Assembly (NCBI RefSeq): GCF_040412425.1
Contig: NC_089781.1
Location: 48,469,727 to 48,533,726, forward strand
DNA from: Macrobrachium rosenbergii
Lineage: Eukaryota > Arthropoda > Malacostraca > Decapoda > Palaemonidae
Reading direction: 5' to 3'
DNA: 64,000 nt
The notes beneath the pieces are model-generated. The model did not search any database. It worked only from the letters and a program-made list of their open reading frames with translations, and was not told where the DNA came from. Below are positions 13,069 to 26,234 of this stretch, in pieces. Position 1 is the first letter of the stretch; the number at the start of each line of letters is the position of its first letter. The position numbers were made by a program, and so were the translations under genes.

Positions 13069-13165
13069 AAAGCTCCTTGAGGACAAAACAGCGACGACAC
13101 TATCAAAATACAGGTTTTTTATGTAGGAAAAACCTATTTTTGGTAGTTGCTGTTGAGTCCTCAAA
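13069..13165. repeat. ICR of DIRS element 3
   Basis: Contains TCCTTGAGGAC and, 70 bp on, the inverted GAGTCCTCAA. Its right half (ACAGGTTTTTTATGTAGG onward) is the reverse complement of the element's 3' terminus at 13525-13577. This complementarity is thought to template circle closure during DIRS replication. Confidence 0.7.
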
Positions 13166-13582
13166 ACCCTCCCACTTCCCAGACGAAAAGGCATGGGATT
13201 TGGGCAAGGGATCAATCTGCATTGACCAACAGAGGGTAATGGCTCCTTGATCTTTTAACGGCCCGGTTGTAAACAAGAGGGCGGATGCGCATGCACAATA
13301 GTAATTTTTTTCTTGCAGGTTCTTTTGACGTTGGAAAAACTGGGTTCAGCTTCGCTGAAGATAAGGGAAAGTGCCCTCTTATCTTTTGAGTCCATTATAT
13401 CTTCCATCACATGTTATAATGTTAATCATTACGACACAACACCTGGCCAAAAGACCAACTACAAGAGAATTCTTTGATATTAGTTTGGTCACCATGGAGC
13501 TCTGGTAGACCATGGATGGTAACTCCTTGAGGACTCAACAGCGACTACCAAAAACAGGTTTTTCCTATGTCAAAACCTGTTT

Positions 13583-16340
13583 ATTGTTGATTTTATTCAA
13601 TTTTGTAAATTTGTTTTTTTATTTATTTTCCTATATTTTTGTTTTAATTATTTTTATTTTTATTACATTTATTTTGCCTTTTTATGTATTTAGTTATTTA
13701 TTTTACCTTTCTTGTTTGGTATTAAAATTATTTTTTATTTTTTGTTTTATTTTAAATTGATTTTATTTGCTTTAATTTCGATAATGTCCTCAATTTTTAT
13801 CTCTATTTTCATTTTGTTTATTCTTATTTATCTTTATTTAATTTTATTTTTTCGTGTTTGTTTTATAGTTTTCATTTGTCTTTAATGTTTTTTATTGTCA
13901 ACTATTTTAATATGTTTATTTTTTTGTTTTTTCTTTATATCTACTTTGATTTATTTTTAAAATTTTTATTTTTGCTTATGTTTCTTATAATTTCATTTAT
14001 TTTTTCATTTATCTTTTATATTCATTTGTGTTTACTCTTATTTTTTCATTTTTTATTTCTAATTATTCTTCTATATCTTCAATTATATATTTTTAGCCTT
14101 ATATATTTTTATTTCTATGAATTTTTTATTTTATTTGTTTTTATTTTTATTATTAATTATTTTTATGAAATTTTCTTTATTTATTTTTAATTTGTTACTA
14201 ATATTTATTCATACTTATGTATTGTTATTTTTAATTATCTTTATTTGTTTATTTATCTATTTTTATTTATTTTTATCTACCATTTTATTTATTATATATT
14301 ATCTTTTACTTAGATTTCTTTATTTTTATATACTTCCATTTATTTGTAATATTTTACTTTTCTTTACTTTTTCTAATGTATTTAAACTTAATTTTACTTA
14401 TTTTCTATTCTCTTTTTTATTAATTTTATTAATTTTAAATTGTTTGTTTATTTTTATCTTTTATATTTTTACTTATGTTTTAATTTTATTATTTATATTT
14501 GTTAATATTTATCTTTATTGCTTTTTATCTAATTTTATTTATATTTAATATATTATATAACATTTCATTTTTTTTAACTTCATGCATTTTTTATTATTTT
14601 AAATTATTTTTTTTTCTTATTTTTATCTATTTTAATTTTTTTACTTATTTTTTTTAATTTTATTTATTTTTATTTTTATTTGTTTGTATATTTTACTGTT
14701 TTATTTTTTGTTTATTTTAAATTTTATTTGTTTCTTACTTTTATTTAGTTTTATTTTCATTTACTTTTATTTATTTTTGTTATTTCATATATATTATATA
14801 ATTTAAACTTTTATTTATTTTTAATTAATTTTAACCTAATTTTATTTATATTTTTTCACTTATTTTTATTTAATTTTACTTATTTTTAATGAATTCCATA
14901 TTTTTATTTGTTAATTTTCATCTTTACTTCTGGGTGTATTAGCTTTTATTTTAACTTTTTATATATTCTTTTTTAAAACTTTTACTTGTTTATTTATTTT
15001 TACTTTTGTTTTTATTTTTCATTATTTTAATTTTCATTCACTTTCATTTTTATTTATTTTGTTTTTTATCCACTATTTGCATTCTTATTTAATTATTTTA
15101 ATTTTTACTTTTATTTGTTCTATATATTATTATTTTTATTTATATCAATATTTTTGTCTTTATTTTCATTTTTATTTATATCTATATTTTCATTCTTATT
15201 TTCAGTTGTATTTATAAAAATAAATAATTGATAAAAATAAATAGAAGAAAAAATTAATTTCTATATTTTAATGCTTTTTCAATTTCTATATTTTTATGTT
15301 TTTTTATTTAGTTTCATTAATACTTTTTATTTGAATATATTTCTATGAATTCTAACTTTATTTAATAAATTTCTATATATTTCATAGTTTTTATTTATGT
15401 TTTGTTTTCATTTTCTTAATTTTTTCTTCTATTTATTTATTTTTCTTTATTTCTTATTATTTACCATTATTTATTTTTATTTTTGAAAATGTTCTTACAT
15501 ATTTGTTATCATCAGTTTTATTTATATTTTAATTCTTAACTTAATTCATTTTTGCTTATTTATTTTCAATTATTGAAATTTTTTGTTTCCTTCAGTGATA
15601 CTTATTTATTAATTTTTATTTTTCTTCATTAAATTTACTTATTTTTATTTTTATTATTTATTTTTATTGAATTTTATTTATTTTTTATACTTAAATTTTT
15701 ATTTAATTTTATCTAAAATTATTTTTCATTTATTTTTGTATCTTTGTTTTTTATTTATTTGTATTATCAAATGTTTCTATTTATTTAATTAATTTTTATT
15801 TCCACACTTTGTTTCTTTTGATTTTTATTCACTTTGTATTTTCAATCTTTTTTTATATATTTTCAATTATTCTATTTTAATTCATTTTTATTTATCTTTA
15901 TATTTATTCTTTATATTCACATGTTTATTTTTATATATTTTTACATATTTTTATATTTATTTTTATTTATTTCTGTTTAATTCTATTTTATTAATCTTTA
16001 TTTATATTTATTTTTTATTCCTGATTTTTTTATTTAGGTTTATTTATTCATATTTATTTTTGTTTTTAATTTTTTTATTTTTAATTATTTTCGGTATTTT
16101 AGTATATTATTTATTTTATATATTTTATTTTTCATTTATTTATTTTATTTTATAAATTTTTATTTTTTATTTCTATTTCTTTTTATTTACTGGTGTTTAT
16201 TTTTATCAATTGTTTATTTATTTTTATTTACTCTTATTATTTATTTTGATTTATTTTATTTTTGTTTATTTATCATGTTTACATACATTTCAATTAAAGC
16301 TTTTATTTCTGTTTTCGTGCATCTTTATTTGTTTTCACTT
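13583..16340. repeat. AT-rich repeat family, copy A (T-rich strand)
   Basis: T-rich (TTTATTTA/TTTTTATT) sequence that is more than a microsatellite. Ordered, non-periodic landmarks recur in copies B and C: 14851-14976 matches 18301-18440 directly and 30680-30806 in reverse complement; 15289-15539 matches 21840-22078 in reverse complement; 15540-15620 matches 19195-19262 in reverse complement. The F/L/I/Y-rich frames (for example 13858-14190) are composition artefacts. Starts immediately after the terminus of DIRS element 3. Confidence 0.75.
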
Positions 16341-18680
<2,340 letters not shown>

Positions 18681-19265
18681 AAAAAGCTAAGTAAGAAAAC
18701 AGAAATAAAAAATGAATAGGCTATAAATAGAGATTAATAATATAAAATTAAACAGAAATAAATAAAAGTAAAAAAATAAAAATATGTGAAAATATATAAA
18801 AATAAAAGATAAATATAAATAAAAATTAATTAAAATAAAATAAATTAAAATATATACAAAAATAAAATTGAAAATAAAAAGTGAATAAAAATTAAAAGAA
18901 ATAAAAGTTGGAAAATAAAAATTAATGAAATAAATTGAAATATTTGATGACAGAAACTGATACATAAAAAACAGGTACAAAACTAAATTAAACATAATTT
19001 TTGGTAAAATTAAATAAAAATTTAAATATAAAAATAAAAAATAAATTTAAATAGATATAAATATTAAAAATGAAAAATAAGTAAATATAAATAAGAATAA
19101 ATAATAAAAATGAAAATAATTAGAAATAAAAATTTAAATAACTAAACTTAATAACAACAAATTAAAATAATGAAAAATAAAAAAAAAAGATAAATAAGTA
19201 TCACCAAAAGAAACAAGAAAATTTAAAATAAATGAAAACAAATAAGCAAAAATTAATTAAATTAA
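18681..19265. repeat. AT-rich repeat family, copy C distal part (A-rich strand)
   Basis: Reverse complement of the part of copy A beyond 15540. For example the reverse complement of 18700-19200 follows 15610-16060 landmark by landmark. Ends at the TTAA (19262-19265) used by the piggyBac insertion. Confidence 0.7.
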
Positions 19266-19277
19266 CCCTTTACTGCC
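19266..19277 (+). repeat. piggyBac left terminal inverted repeat
   Basis: CCCTTTACTGCC directly after TTAA. It is an exact inverse of the right end at 21828-21839. Confidence 0.9.
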
Positions 19278-19690
19278 CGAATTTTTTCTGATTTAAAATA
19301 AAATCTGAACTACATTTTTCTTACTAGGCGCAAGTTAAACAATTAATCACAAAATTTCAACATATTTATTCATAATAAAGTTTTTTTTATAAAAGAGTAC
19401 TAAAAAGTCCTATCAGGCGCATGACAGCTTGGAGACAAAATGTCATTTTCTAAAGAAAACTGAATATTTCTTTTTTCTAAAAAAAAAAAAAAAAAAAAAG
19501 CAAGAGGAAAATCAAGGGGTTGACACGAAAAATTAAAGAAATAGTCTTTCTATGATCACAACTGCCAAAAAATACGTAATGGTACTGACCACCCCACCCC
19601 CAAAAAAAAACAATTCTTGTGAGGCTATTCCTTTATTTAGTATGGAAATCAAGGTAACAGTTCTTCTTAGCATCACAGCACAAGTGTACT

Positions 19691-20989
19691 TCACACCTGA
19701 TCAAGTCTTATATCTTTATCAGGAATCTTCTTAGTTGCTTTAACTCTTTTCTTCTTCTTGGCAAAAGTAGCTTCTACAGAACCTGAAAGCCTTCCTCTTT
19801 TATTTGTTATGTCCTTTCCTCTATACATCAGGGATTTGGAAAGTCTGATTTTGAACTCACAGTGTGTGTTCCGTTTAATGTTAGGAACTCCTAATTCAAT
19901 TGCCGAGCGTCTGTACAATAGCCAACATTGTACTACAGTCATATCTATCAAGTGAAAAATTAATCTCTGGTAGTATTTCTTTGCTCTAGAAGCCATCCTA
20001 TAGTAAGAAATTAATTGGTCATGCAAATCCACGCCTCCCTTGTTTTTGTTGTAATTTGTGACCATAAAGGGTCTTGGAACCTCAACAGTATCTTTGATCT
20101 TCTTGTCATATCTAGCACACTTATCTACTAGCCATGATGTTGAAAAAGATGACACTAAGCATACTGACTTTGTGTCTAACCACTTTACAACTGAAATGGG
20201 GGTGTCTCCAATATTAGCATCCCATTCGTCATAAGAACCCCGACCTTTTGTTATGAGCTGTTTATCCAACTTTAATGCTAAACCTGGTAATCTTCTTTGT
20301 TGCACTGTGCCACAGCACCATATCCCCCTAGAAGCAAGATGTTCAATGAGAGGTAGTGAAGTAAACCAATTGTCAAAATACAACTTGTGGTTCTTCATGC
20401 AAGGTATACTTTCAGCAAGATGAAGAACTGAATTTGAACTTGCTTTGAGGTCCGGAACATCAGGCTTGTCCACAGGTTCTATTTTACCAGTGTAAGGTAT
20501 AAAGTCATATACCATCCCTTTGCTATCAGCTAAAATGAATAATTTATACACCCATTTATGTGTTTTTTTGGGGGGGGATTATACATACTGCTTCATTGAT
20601 GAACATCCTTTGAAGGGGACCACCTGCTCATCTACACAAAGATTTTCTGTCATCGGTATCTTCTGAAATTCTGCTCTCAGATGATCAACAAGTGATCTAA
20701 CTTTGAATAATTTGTCAGTGTTGTCGTTAGTTGTATTGTCAACATGATGTAAGTTTGCTTTGATTTGCTCCCACCTATCCCTACTCATTACTGAAGCCAC
20801 TGTTTCATCCATCCCTGACCAGTGAAGCTTGGTATTGGGAATTTTACTTATTGGCATATACAGACAGGTTCCTAGCCATTGTTCTAGCTCTTCTTGATTC
20901 AACTCTAAAGGTTTATTTGCATTATTTTGAATGGAGTAAAGGTTGTACGGTTCTACAATCAATTCTAAAAAATATTTGGAGAAAAACAT
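19691..20989 (-). pseudogene. piggyBac transposase, one in-frame stop
   Basis: Reads 20989 to 19691 in one frame, interrupted by a TAA at 20579-20581 directly before a run of C and A. About 432 codons are visible. Motifs of the DDD catalytic core in order: LCVDEQVVPFKG (first Asp, N-terminal half), YFDNWFTS (second Asp) and NKGGVDLHDQ (third Asp). A basic, lysine-rich tail (KKKKRVKATKK) could be a nuclear localisation signal. The cysteine-rich zinc domain typical of the C-terminus is not evident. The N-terminal roughly 100 residues usual for the family are missing from this frame. They might lie in an upstream exon or be lost. The stop follows the highly conserved SSMKQYV segment and inactivates the protein unless it is read through. 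Function when intact: excision and integration at TTAA. Confidence 0.9.
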
Positions 20990-21120
20990 CCTAAAATATT
21001 CTATCTAATTCTAATGAAACTTAACGTAACTCTTCTTGATAGATATCAATTGCAGCAAATTATATCAAGGTAAAATAAGCAAAAGATAACAGGCGTCAAA
21101 GTAAAAATAAAAAAACGTTA

Positions 21121-21330
21121 GATTAGGTTAGGCTTGGTTAGGTTAGTGTAGGTTTGGTTCAGAGGTTAAGTTGGTTTAGTTTAGGTTAGTTTAGTTTAGC
21201 TTAGATAACTTAGGCTAAGCTAGGTTACATTAGGTTAGGTTTTTGGGTTGGGTTAGCTTAGGGTAAGTTTGGCTTAGCAAGGCTTCTTTATTTTAGGTTA
21301 GGCTAGGCTAGGTTAGGTTAGGCTACCATA
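21121..21330 (+). repeat. Degenerate TTAGG-like repeat inside the piggyBac element
   Basis: About 210 bp of GGTTA/TTAGG words (GGTTAGGTTAG, TTAGGTTAGG) with many substitutions. TTAGG is the arthropod telomeric unit, but degenerate AACCT-like repeats are also common dispersed low-complexity sequence, so a telomeric origin is not shown. Confidence 0.7.
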
Positions 21331-21827
21331 TCTTCCATTTACAATTTTCATATAATACCCTACAGCAAATAAAAGAAACTAAAACACTAAAATTGCACTG
21401 TTTTAATATGTATCCTCATAAATAAATGGTGCTATGACGAAGAGGACAAATCAGTCCCCTTATAAAAAGTCACAGGTATACATTCCATAAAAAGTTCACA
21501 TACTCTTGTATATATATGTGATATGTAACTTTTGAAAACATATATATACTCTCTAAATGTTCCTACGTGTACACAAATTTATTTGAGTTTATATCTTATC
21601 TGGTTTAGGTTCCATTCTTCTCAGAAATTCAGGTTTCATGAAGTGTCAACAATGTTCAGTCACTTCATAAATTTCTCTGCTACACTGCCATCTGCTTTGA
21701 GTAAACAAACTTTTGCCATGGAGACCATAAAGAGGACAGAAATGTCCAGTCAGGTGCACTACATCCTAGAATAAAAATTAACAGCTTTATGACCATAGAA
21801 TCAAAAGAGGACTAAAATGTCCTTTTA

Positions 21828-21839
21828 GGCAGTAAAGGG
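21828..21839 (-). repeat. piggyBac right terminal inverted repeat
   Basis: GGCAGTAAAGGG directly before TTAA (21840-21843). Exact inverse of the left end. Confidence 0.9.
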
Positions 21840-21843
21840 TTAA

Positions 21844-22189
21844 GAATTAAAATATAAATAAAAATGAAGATAAAAAATAAAGAACGTTATCAAAAATAAA
21901 AATAAATAATGGTATATAATAAAAATAAAGAAAAGTAAATAAAGGAAAGAAAAAATTAAGAAAAATTAAAACAAAAATAAATAAAAATTATGAAATACAT
22001 AAAAATTTATGAAATAAACTTAGAATTTATAAAAACATATTCAAATAAAAAAATTAATGAAACTAAATAAAAAAGCATACACATATAGAAATTAAAATTA
22101 ACTTAAAGTGAAATACCTAAAAATGAAAATAAATACAATTAAAAAAATACAAAATATAATTACAGTAAAATAATAATGATTAAAGAAAA
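21844..22189. repeat. AT-rich repeat family, copy C middle part
   Basis: Reverse complement aligns with copy A 15280-15535, including the diagnostic order TTTAGTTTCATTAAT, then CATAAATTT/AATAAATTT, then ACCATTATTTATTTTT. Interrupted on the right by the Tigger-like element at TA 22190-22191. Confidence 0.75.
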
Positions 22190-22398
22190 TACAGGCAGTC
22201 CCCAGTTTACGATCAGTCCGGCTTACGACATTCCGAGGTTACGACGCTTTTCAAATATATTCATCAGAAATTATTTCCCGGTTTACTACACGTTCCGGGG
22301 TTACGACACGTCGTACGCTGATCAATCAGAAGAAGCATGGCTCCAAAACAGCAGAATAATAAAAATTGGGAGGTTTTTTTTATGAAAAAGGTCAATAA

Positions 22399-22745
22399 AA
22401 AGGGATTTTGACAAAGGAAAAATCTATTTCTGGGGGAAGACCTGTGTCACCCAGTGAAATTGGTTCCAATTAGCACATTTCTAGGTTTAAGACTGCTATA
22501 TATACCAGAGAAAAAAAGCTATGTAGGATGCTGGAGTTACTACCTCCAGTTCGAACATCTCATACAGATGTCGGTATATACCGGGGGTGAGCTATTACGC
22601 TTCCACAGGCCTTCATCCAACAGACTTCTCAATTCTCAAAGACCCAAATTGGATGAGCCGTTACAAACTTGCAACTCGGAATACTCACCTGACCGCCAAG
22701 TAGGCGTCATCACGAGACTGACACATCATTCCAAATTTAGCCCCT
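22399..22745 (-). repeat. DIRS element 1, 3' inverted terminal repeat
   Basis: About 310 bp align in inverse orientation with 30048-30354. The outer roughly 32 bp (22399-22430) have no counterpart in the 5' repeat. Includes an incidental open frame that also appears in the other repeat. Confidence 0.9.
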
Positions 22746-22790
22746 ACCAAGCTGAGTATTTCACCCGACAGGGGAAAAAACGAGGGGTGG

Positions 22791-22881
22791 GTCACTGGGT
22801 GACACAGGTCTTCCCCCAGAAATAGATTTTTCCTTTGTCAAAATCCCTTTTCTGGGTCGACCTGTGTCAGCCAGTGAAATA
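22791..22881. repeat. DIRS element 1, internal complementary region
   Basis: The left half (to about 22851) is the reverse complement of the 3' terminus 22399-22455. The right half (CTGGGTCGACCTGTGTCAGC) is the reverse complement of the 5' terminus 30325-30354. The junction CCCTTTTCTGGG shares TTT between the two ends. This fits the DIRS rolling-circle or circular-intermediate model, in which the ICR aligns both ends for ligation. Confidence 0.9.
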
Positions 22882-23249
22882 GTAACAGAGAATTAACTAT
22901 ACGAGAGCTTGGTGGCCCGCCTCAGAGAGTACACAAACGGAGCTAAAATAAAACATTTAAAGAAAACTTCACTGTGTTTTAATACAGACAATTCAAACAT
23001 TATCACAAAAATAGGATTCAGAGGCACACAGGTAAAAAATTTCATAAATACACAGTAAAATTTTGAGGTACTCAGATAAAAATTTTTGAATACTAGGTAT
23101 TAATCCAACTAGTATACTTAAGGCTAACAAAATAAATGACAATGAGGCATTGTGGAAATAAATGGGCTAGGCTAAGGGGCAGAACTGACCCAATGGAAGA
23201 CGCAGGGCAAGCAGGTGAGACAGGGGGTCAGGGATTAAATTCATATAAA

Positions 23250-24482
23250 CTAAACTTGGGTTGGACCAGAGGGGACCACACCACCCACTGCAACTGTGGA
23301 AAATTTAAGGGCCTCTAAAGACTTAAGATAGTGGCGTTTAAATACTTTTGGTGATTTCCAACCTGTATATTTCTTAAGTTCACCAAAATTCATATAATGA
23401 AAAAAGTTAGTGGAAGTGGCCACCGCACGAACATCATGGACCTTAGGTACTGATTCCGGATTTGCTTGCTTAATGAAATAAAGAATTTGCTGTCTGATGG
23501 CTTTGAGTGCGATATTGCCCCCCCCTTCCCTGACAAAAAGGGGACCCGAAGTTCTATTAGAGGTCCTATCTAAGTAAGCCCTTAAAGTATTGACTGGGCA
23601 AAGAGATAAATCTTGTGGAAGAGGGACAATCTTCCAAGGAGACCACCTATTCTGCGGGTCTTTGTTCTTTGCTAAAAAACTAGGATCTGGGGGTAACAGA
23701 ACTTCACCTGACGGGAGGAAATCAACATGATTAGATTCTCTAGAAAGAGCAGACAGTTCAGAAATTCTAGCCCCTGAGGCTAGACTTACTAAGAACAGAG
23801 TTTTCCTCAGCAGACTCGGATATGAACATGAAAGATTATCAGTGTCTGATGCCAACCTAAGAACATCATTTAAGTACCAGGAGACCGTGTGTGGACGGGT
23901 TGCTGGTCTAAGGCGCGCACATGCTCTAGGAATAGATGAAAAATATGAGTCTGAAAGATTAATATTAAAGCCATGTAAAAATATTCTTTTTAAAGGAGAT
24001 TTAGTTGTAGTAACGGTACTAGAAGCCAGACCCTTCTCGAATAATGACCTAAAGAAAGAGATTGCTAGGTTCGTGGTCATCTCATGAGCATTTGATTCTC
24101 TCAGAAACAAGGCTAATTTCTTAACTGCCGAGTCATACTGCCTGAGGGTAGATTCTCTTTTATCCGACTCAATAAATAATATATTAAGAGGGTCAATTTT
24201 GGCATCTTTAAGCGCTGCGTATTTCATGAAATCCATAAAGTTAGGGCACTGAGAATTCTTGAGGAAGCTGACACAATCTGAGTTTGTACTATTTGTGTTA
24301 ACTGTGGGTTGGGGATAGGTCTGGGAGTGAGCTTCAACTCTAGAAGTAAGGGAAACCAACTGCTTTTGGGCCAGTTGGGTGCCACCAGTGCTACTCGGCC
24401 TCTGAATGATCTCAGTTTGTGCAAAACTTTCATCAGCAAATTTACCGGGGGAAACAGATAGACCCTTTGCCACCTGTTCCAA
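23250..24482 (-). CDS. DIRS element 1 tyrosine recombinase, intact frame
   Basis: 410 codons without interruption. An N-terminal core-binding-like half (STLRQYDSAVKKLALFLR, then MTTNLAISFFRSL) is followed by the catalytic half. Catalytic residues visible: Arg in ASGARISELSAL, the HxxR box as HDVRAVATSTNFF, Trp in KKYTGWKSPKVF, and the nucleophile Tyr in KRHYLKSL. The first 80 or so codons overlap the 3' end of the RT-RNase H frame in a different phase, as is usual for DIRS. The start is uncertain because the protein may be made by frameshifting or reinitiation. Expected role: integration of the circular DNA intermediate without target duplication. Confidence 0.9.
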   Translation of the reverse strand: MEQVAKGLSVSPGKFADESFAQTEIIQRPSSTGGTQLAQKQLVSLTSRVEAHSQTYPQPTVNTNSTNSDCVSFLKNSQCPNFMDFMKYAALKDAKIDPLNILFIESDKRESTLRQYDSAVKKLALFLRESNAHEMTTNLAISFFRSLFEKGLASSTVTTTKSPLKRIFLHGFNINLSDSYFSSIPRACARLRPATRPHTVSWYLNDVLRLASDTDNLSCSYPSLLRKTLFLVSLASGARISELSALSRESNHVDFLPSGEVLLPPDPSFLAKNKDPQNRWSPWKIVPLPQDLSLCPVNTLRAYLDRTSNRTSGPLFVREGGGNIALKAIRQQILYFIKQANPESVPKVHDVRAVATSTNFFHYMNFGELKKYTGWKSPKVFKRHYLKSLEALKFSTVAVGGVVPSGPTQV

Positions 24483-26219
24483 TCGATTGTCATTGCATCT
24501 GTGGCATAAGCCAGAGGATCCAGATTGGGAGCAACGTAACAGGGAAGCTTGTGGTTACTCTCTGTGGCAAACAGGTCTACCTGGAGACCCGGTACCTGAA
24601 GACAAATCCAAGCGAACGACTTCTTGTCTAGAGACCACTCCGACTCCAGAGGGGTTGTCCTGGAAAGTGAGTCTGCAATGACATTCCGGACACCTGCCAG
24701 ATGGGTGGCTGACAGATGCCAACAATGTTTCCTTGCTAAGGAGAAAATCGTGATCATCACTTGATTGATATGACCTGACTTGGAGCCTCCTCTGTTCAGG
24801 CAGTGTACTATAACTGCATTGTCTAGTACCAACCTGATGTGAATCTGTCTGGCGGGGCGAAGTTTCTTTAGCGTTAGGAACACCGCCATGGCTTCTAGGA
24901 TGTTTATGTGGAACTGGCGGAACACTGTTGACCACGTTCCTTGGACTTTTCCGTGTTGGGAGTATCCCCCCCAACCGCTCATGGAGGCGTCTGTATGTAC
25001 CACGAGAGATGGAGGGGGAAATTGGAGAGGCACTGATCTTGACAAGCTCTTGATTGTCGACCAAGGGCGAAGTCTTTTCCTCAAGATCTGGGGGATCAGA
25101 GAAAGTTTGTCTCTGCTCCGCCTGTTGGCTCGTTTCTGCCAAACCCTGTTTATGTCTTTCAGTTTGCTTTTCAGCAGCAAGTCTGTCACCGAAGCAAACT
25201 GAAGAGAGCCGAGTATCCTCTCCTGAGTACGCCGGGAGGCATGCTTGTTTCTGAGGAACTGTCTGGTAGCTTTGGCTATTTCTTTTCTCTTGGCTGGTGG
25301 AAAAGACAGTTTGTGAGTGCTGAGGTCCCAATGAATCCCTAGCCACTGGAATTGAGCTGCTGGGACTAAGCGTGATTCCTTCCTGTTTATTTGGAAACTG
25401 AGGTATTTCCAAAAAATTGATAACTATATTGGTTGCTCTTTGACACTCTTTGGCATTGGGTGCCCAAATGATCCAATCGTCCAGATACGCAGCCAACATG
25501 ATCCCTTGGGACCGCAGCTCTTGAACGACTGTCTCTGCCAGTTTGGTAAAAATTCGGGGTGCGATGTTGAGCCCGAATGGCATGACCCTGAAGGAGTAGG
25601 CTTGTTTTCCTAGTCTGAATCCCAGGTAAGGGGAGAAGTTTCTCGCAATAGGGACGTGATAATAAGCGTCTGTAAGATCTATAGAGGTGGTGACGGCCCC
25701 ACGAGGAAGTAGGGTCCGTACCTGTGAGATTGTAAGCATGCGGAATTTGTCGCATTGAATGAATGAATTGAGGTGGGACAGGTCCAGAATTACTCTCCGC
25801 TTGTCTGAGTCCTTCTTCGGAACACTGAACAGACGGCCTTGAAATTTCAAGTGTCTGACTTTCCTTATTGCATTCTTCTGCAGGAGTTCTTCTGCAAAGT
25901 CCTGTAAGTCCTGGGAAGGGTGTTTAAGGAACCTGATTGGTGGGGGAGGTCCCTTGCACCAGCTCCAACCCAGTCCTTTCGAGACTATGCTGTGGGCCCA
26001 TGGGCTGAAGGCCCAACGGTCCCTGAAGAGGTACAATCTCCCTCCTACCTGGGGTGCCTCATTGATTAGGGGAAGGTCTGCTACTTTTGGTCCCGCGGCC
26101 TCCCCTTCCTCGTGAGAGGGGCCTGGATGGTGCTCTACCTCTGCAGGTAGCTCTAGCCCTGCTTCCTCTTGCAAATCTGTTATAGCCTCGAAATGTCCCC
26201 GAGCTTTCAAATGAAGCAT
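24224..26219 (-). pseudogene. DIRS element 1 RT-RNase H-DAM-like polyprotein, one frameshift
   Basis: Reads 26219 to about 25406 in one frame and about 25405 to 24224 in the next. An extra A in a short A run (AAATACC) explains the shift by comparison with element 2. RT: GRLFSVPKKDSDKRRVILDL, TSIDLTDAYYHVPI (first Asp), FGLNIAPRIFTKLA, and the YLDD box as AAYLDDWIIWA. RNase H: VVHTDASMSGWGGY, ILEAMAVFLTLKK, LVLDNAVIVHCLN, ATHLAGVRNVIADSLSR. The C-terminal segment VDLFATESNHKLP ... APNWPKSSWFPLL is the region described in DIRS elements as DAM-like. In an intact copy this is the polymerase and RNA-degrading enzyme. The single frameshift is the only visible lesion. Confidence 0.9.
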
Positions 26220-26234
26220 TGAAAGCTGGGGACG

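Larger units (their letters stand above)
9480..13577 (+). mobile_element. DIRS-like retrotransposon 3, decayed
   Basis: Plus-strand order: Gag-like remnant, reverse transcriptase, RNase H and DAM-like region, tyrosine recombinase, ICR (about 13069-13165), and a 3' terminal repeat ending near 13577. The ICR right half is the reverse complement of the terminal segment 13525-13577, which shows the DIRS plan. All coding parts carry stops and frameshifts. The 5' terminal repeat was not found, so the left boundary is approximate. Protein similarity to the other two copies is lower than they show to each other. Confidence 0.7.
19395..21829. promoter_or_regulatory. Subterminal palindromic motifs of the piggyBac element
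   Basis: Five imperfect copies of a short motif built on GAGGAC(N4-6)GTCC followed by TTAGG or CAGG. They lie at 19395-19417 and about 19432-19450 near the left end, and at 21442-21463, 21732-21754 and 21807-21829 near the right end. Their position just inside both ends suggests transposase-binding sites. This is inference from location and repetition. Confidence 0.5.
19266..21839 (-). mobile_element. Complete piggyBac-type DNA transposon, 2574 bp
   Basis: Bounded by TTAA on both sides (19262-19265 and 21840-21843), the target duplication of the piggyBac superfamily. Terminal inverted repeats are CCCTTTACTGCC (19266-19277) and GGCAGTAAAGGG (21828-21839). It carries a minus-strand transposase gene with one in-frame stop. 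Flanking sequence on the two sides is contiguous in repeat copy A (TTAA at 15536-15539), which is a paralogous empty site. Cut-and-paste transposition by a DDD transposase is the known mechanism of the family. Confidence 0.92.

Noticed and set aside
22454..22825. 123-codon frame, with a matching frame at 29947-30216
   Set aside because: The frames lie in the two inverted terminal repeats of DIRS element 1. Their similarity is that of the repeat, not of a gene pair.
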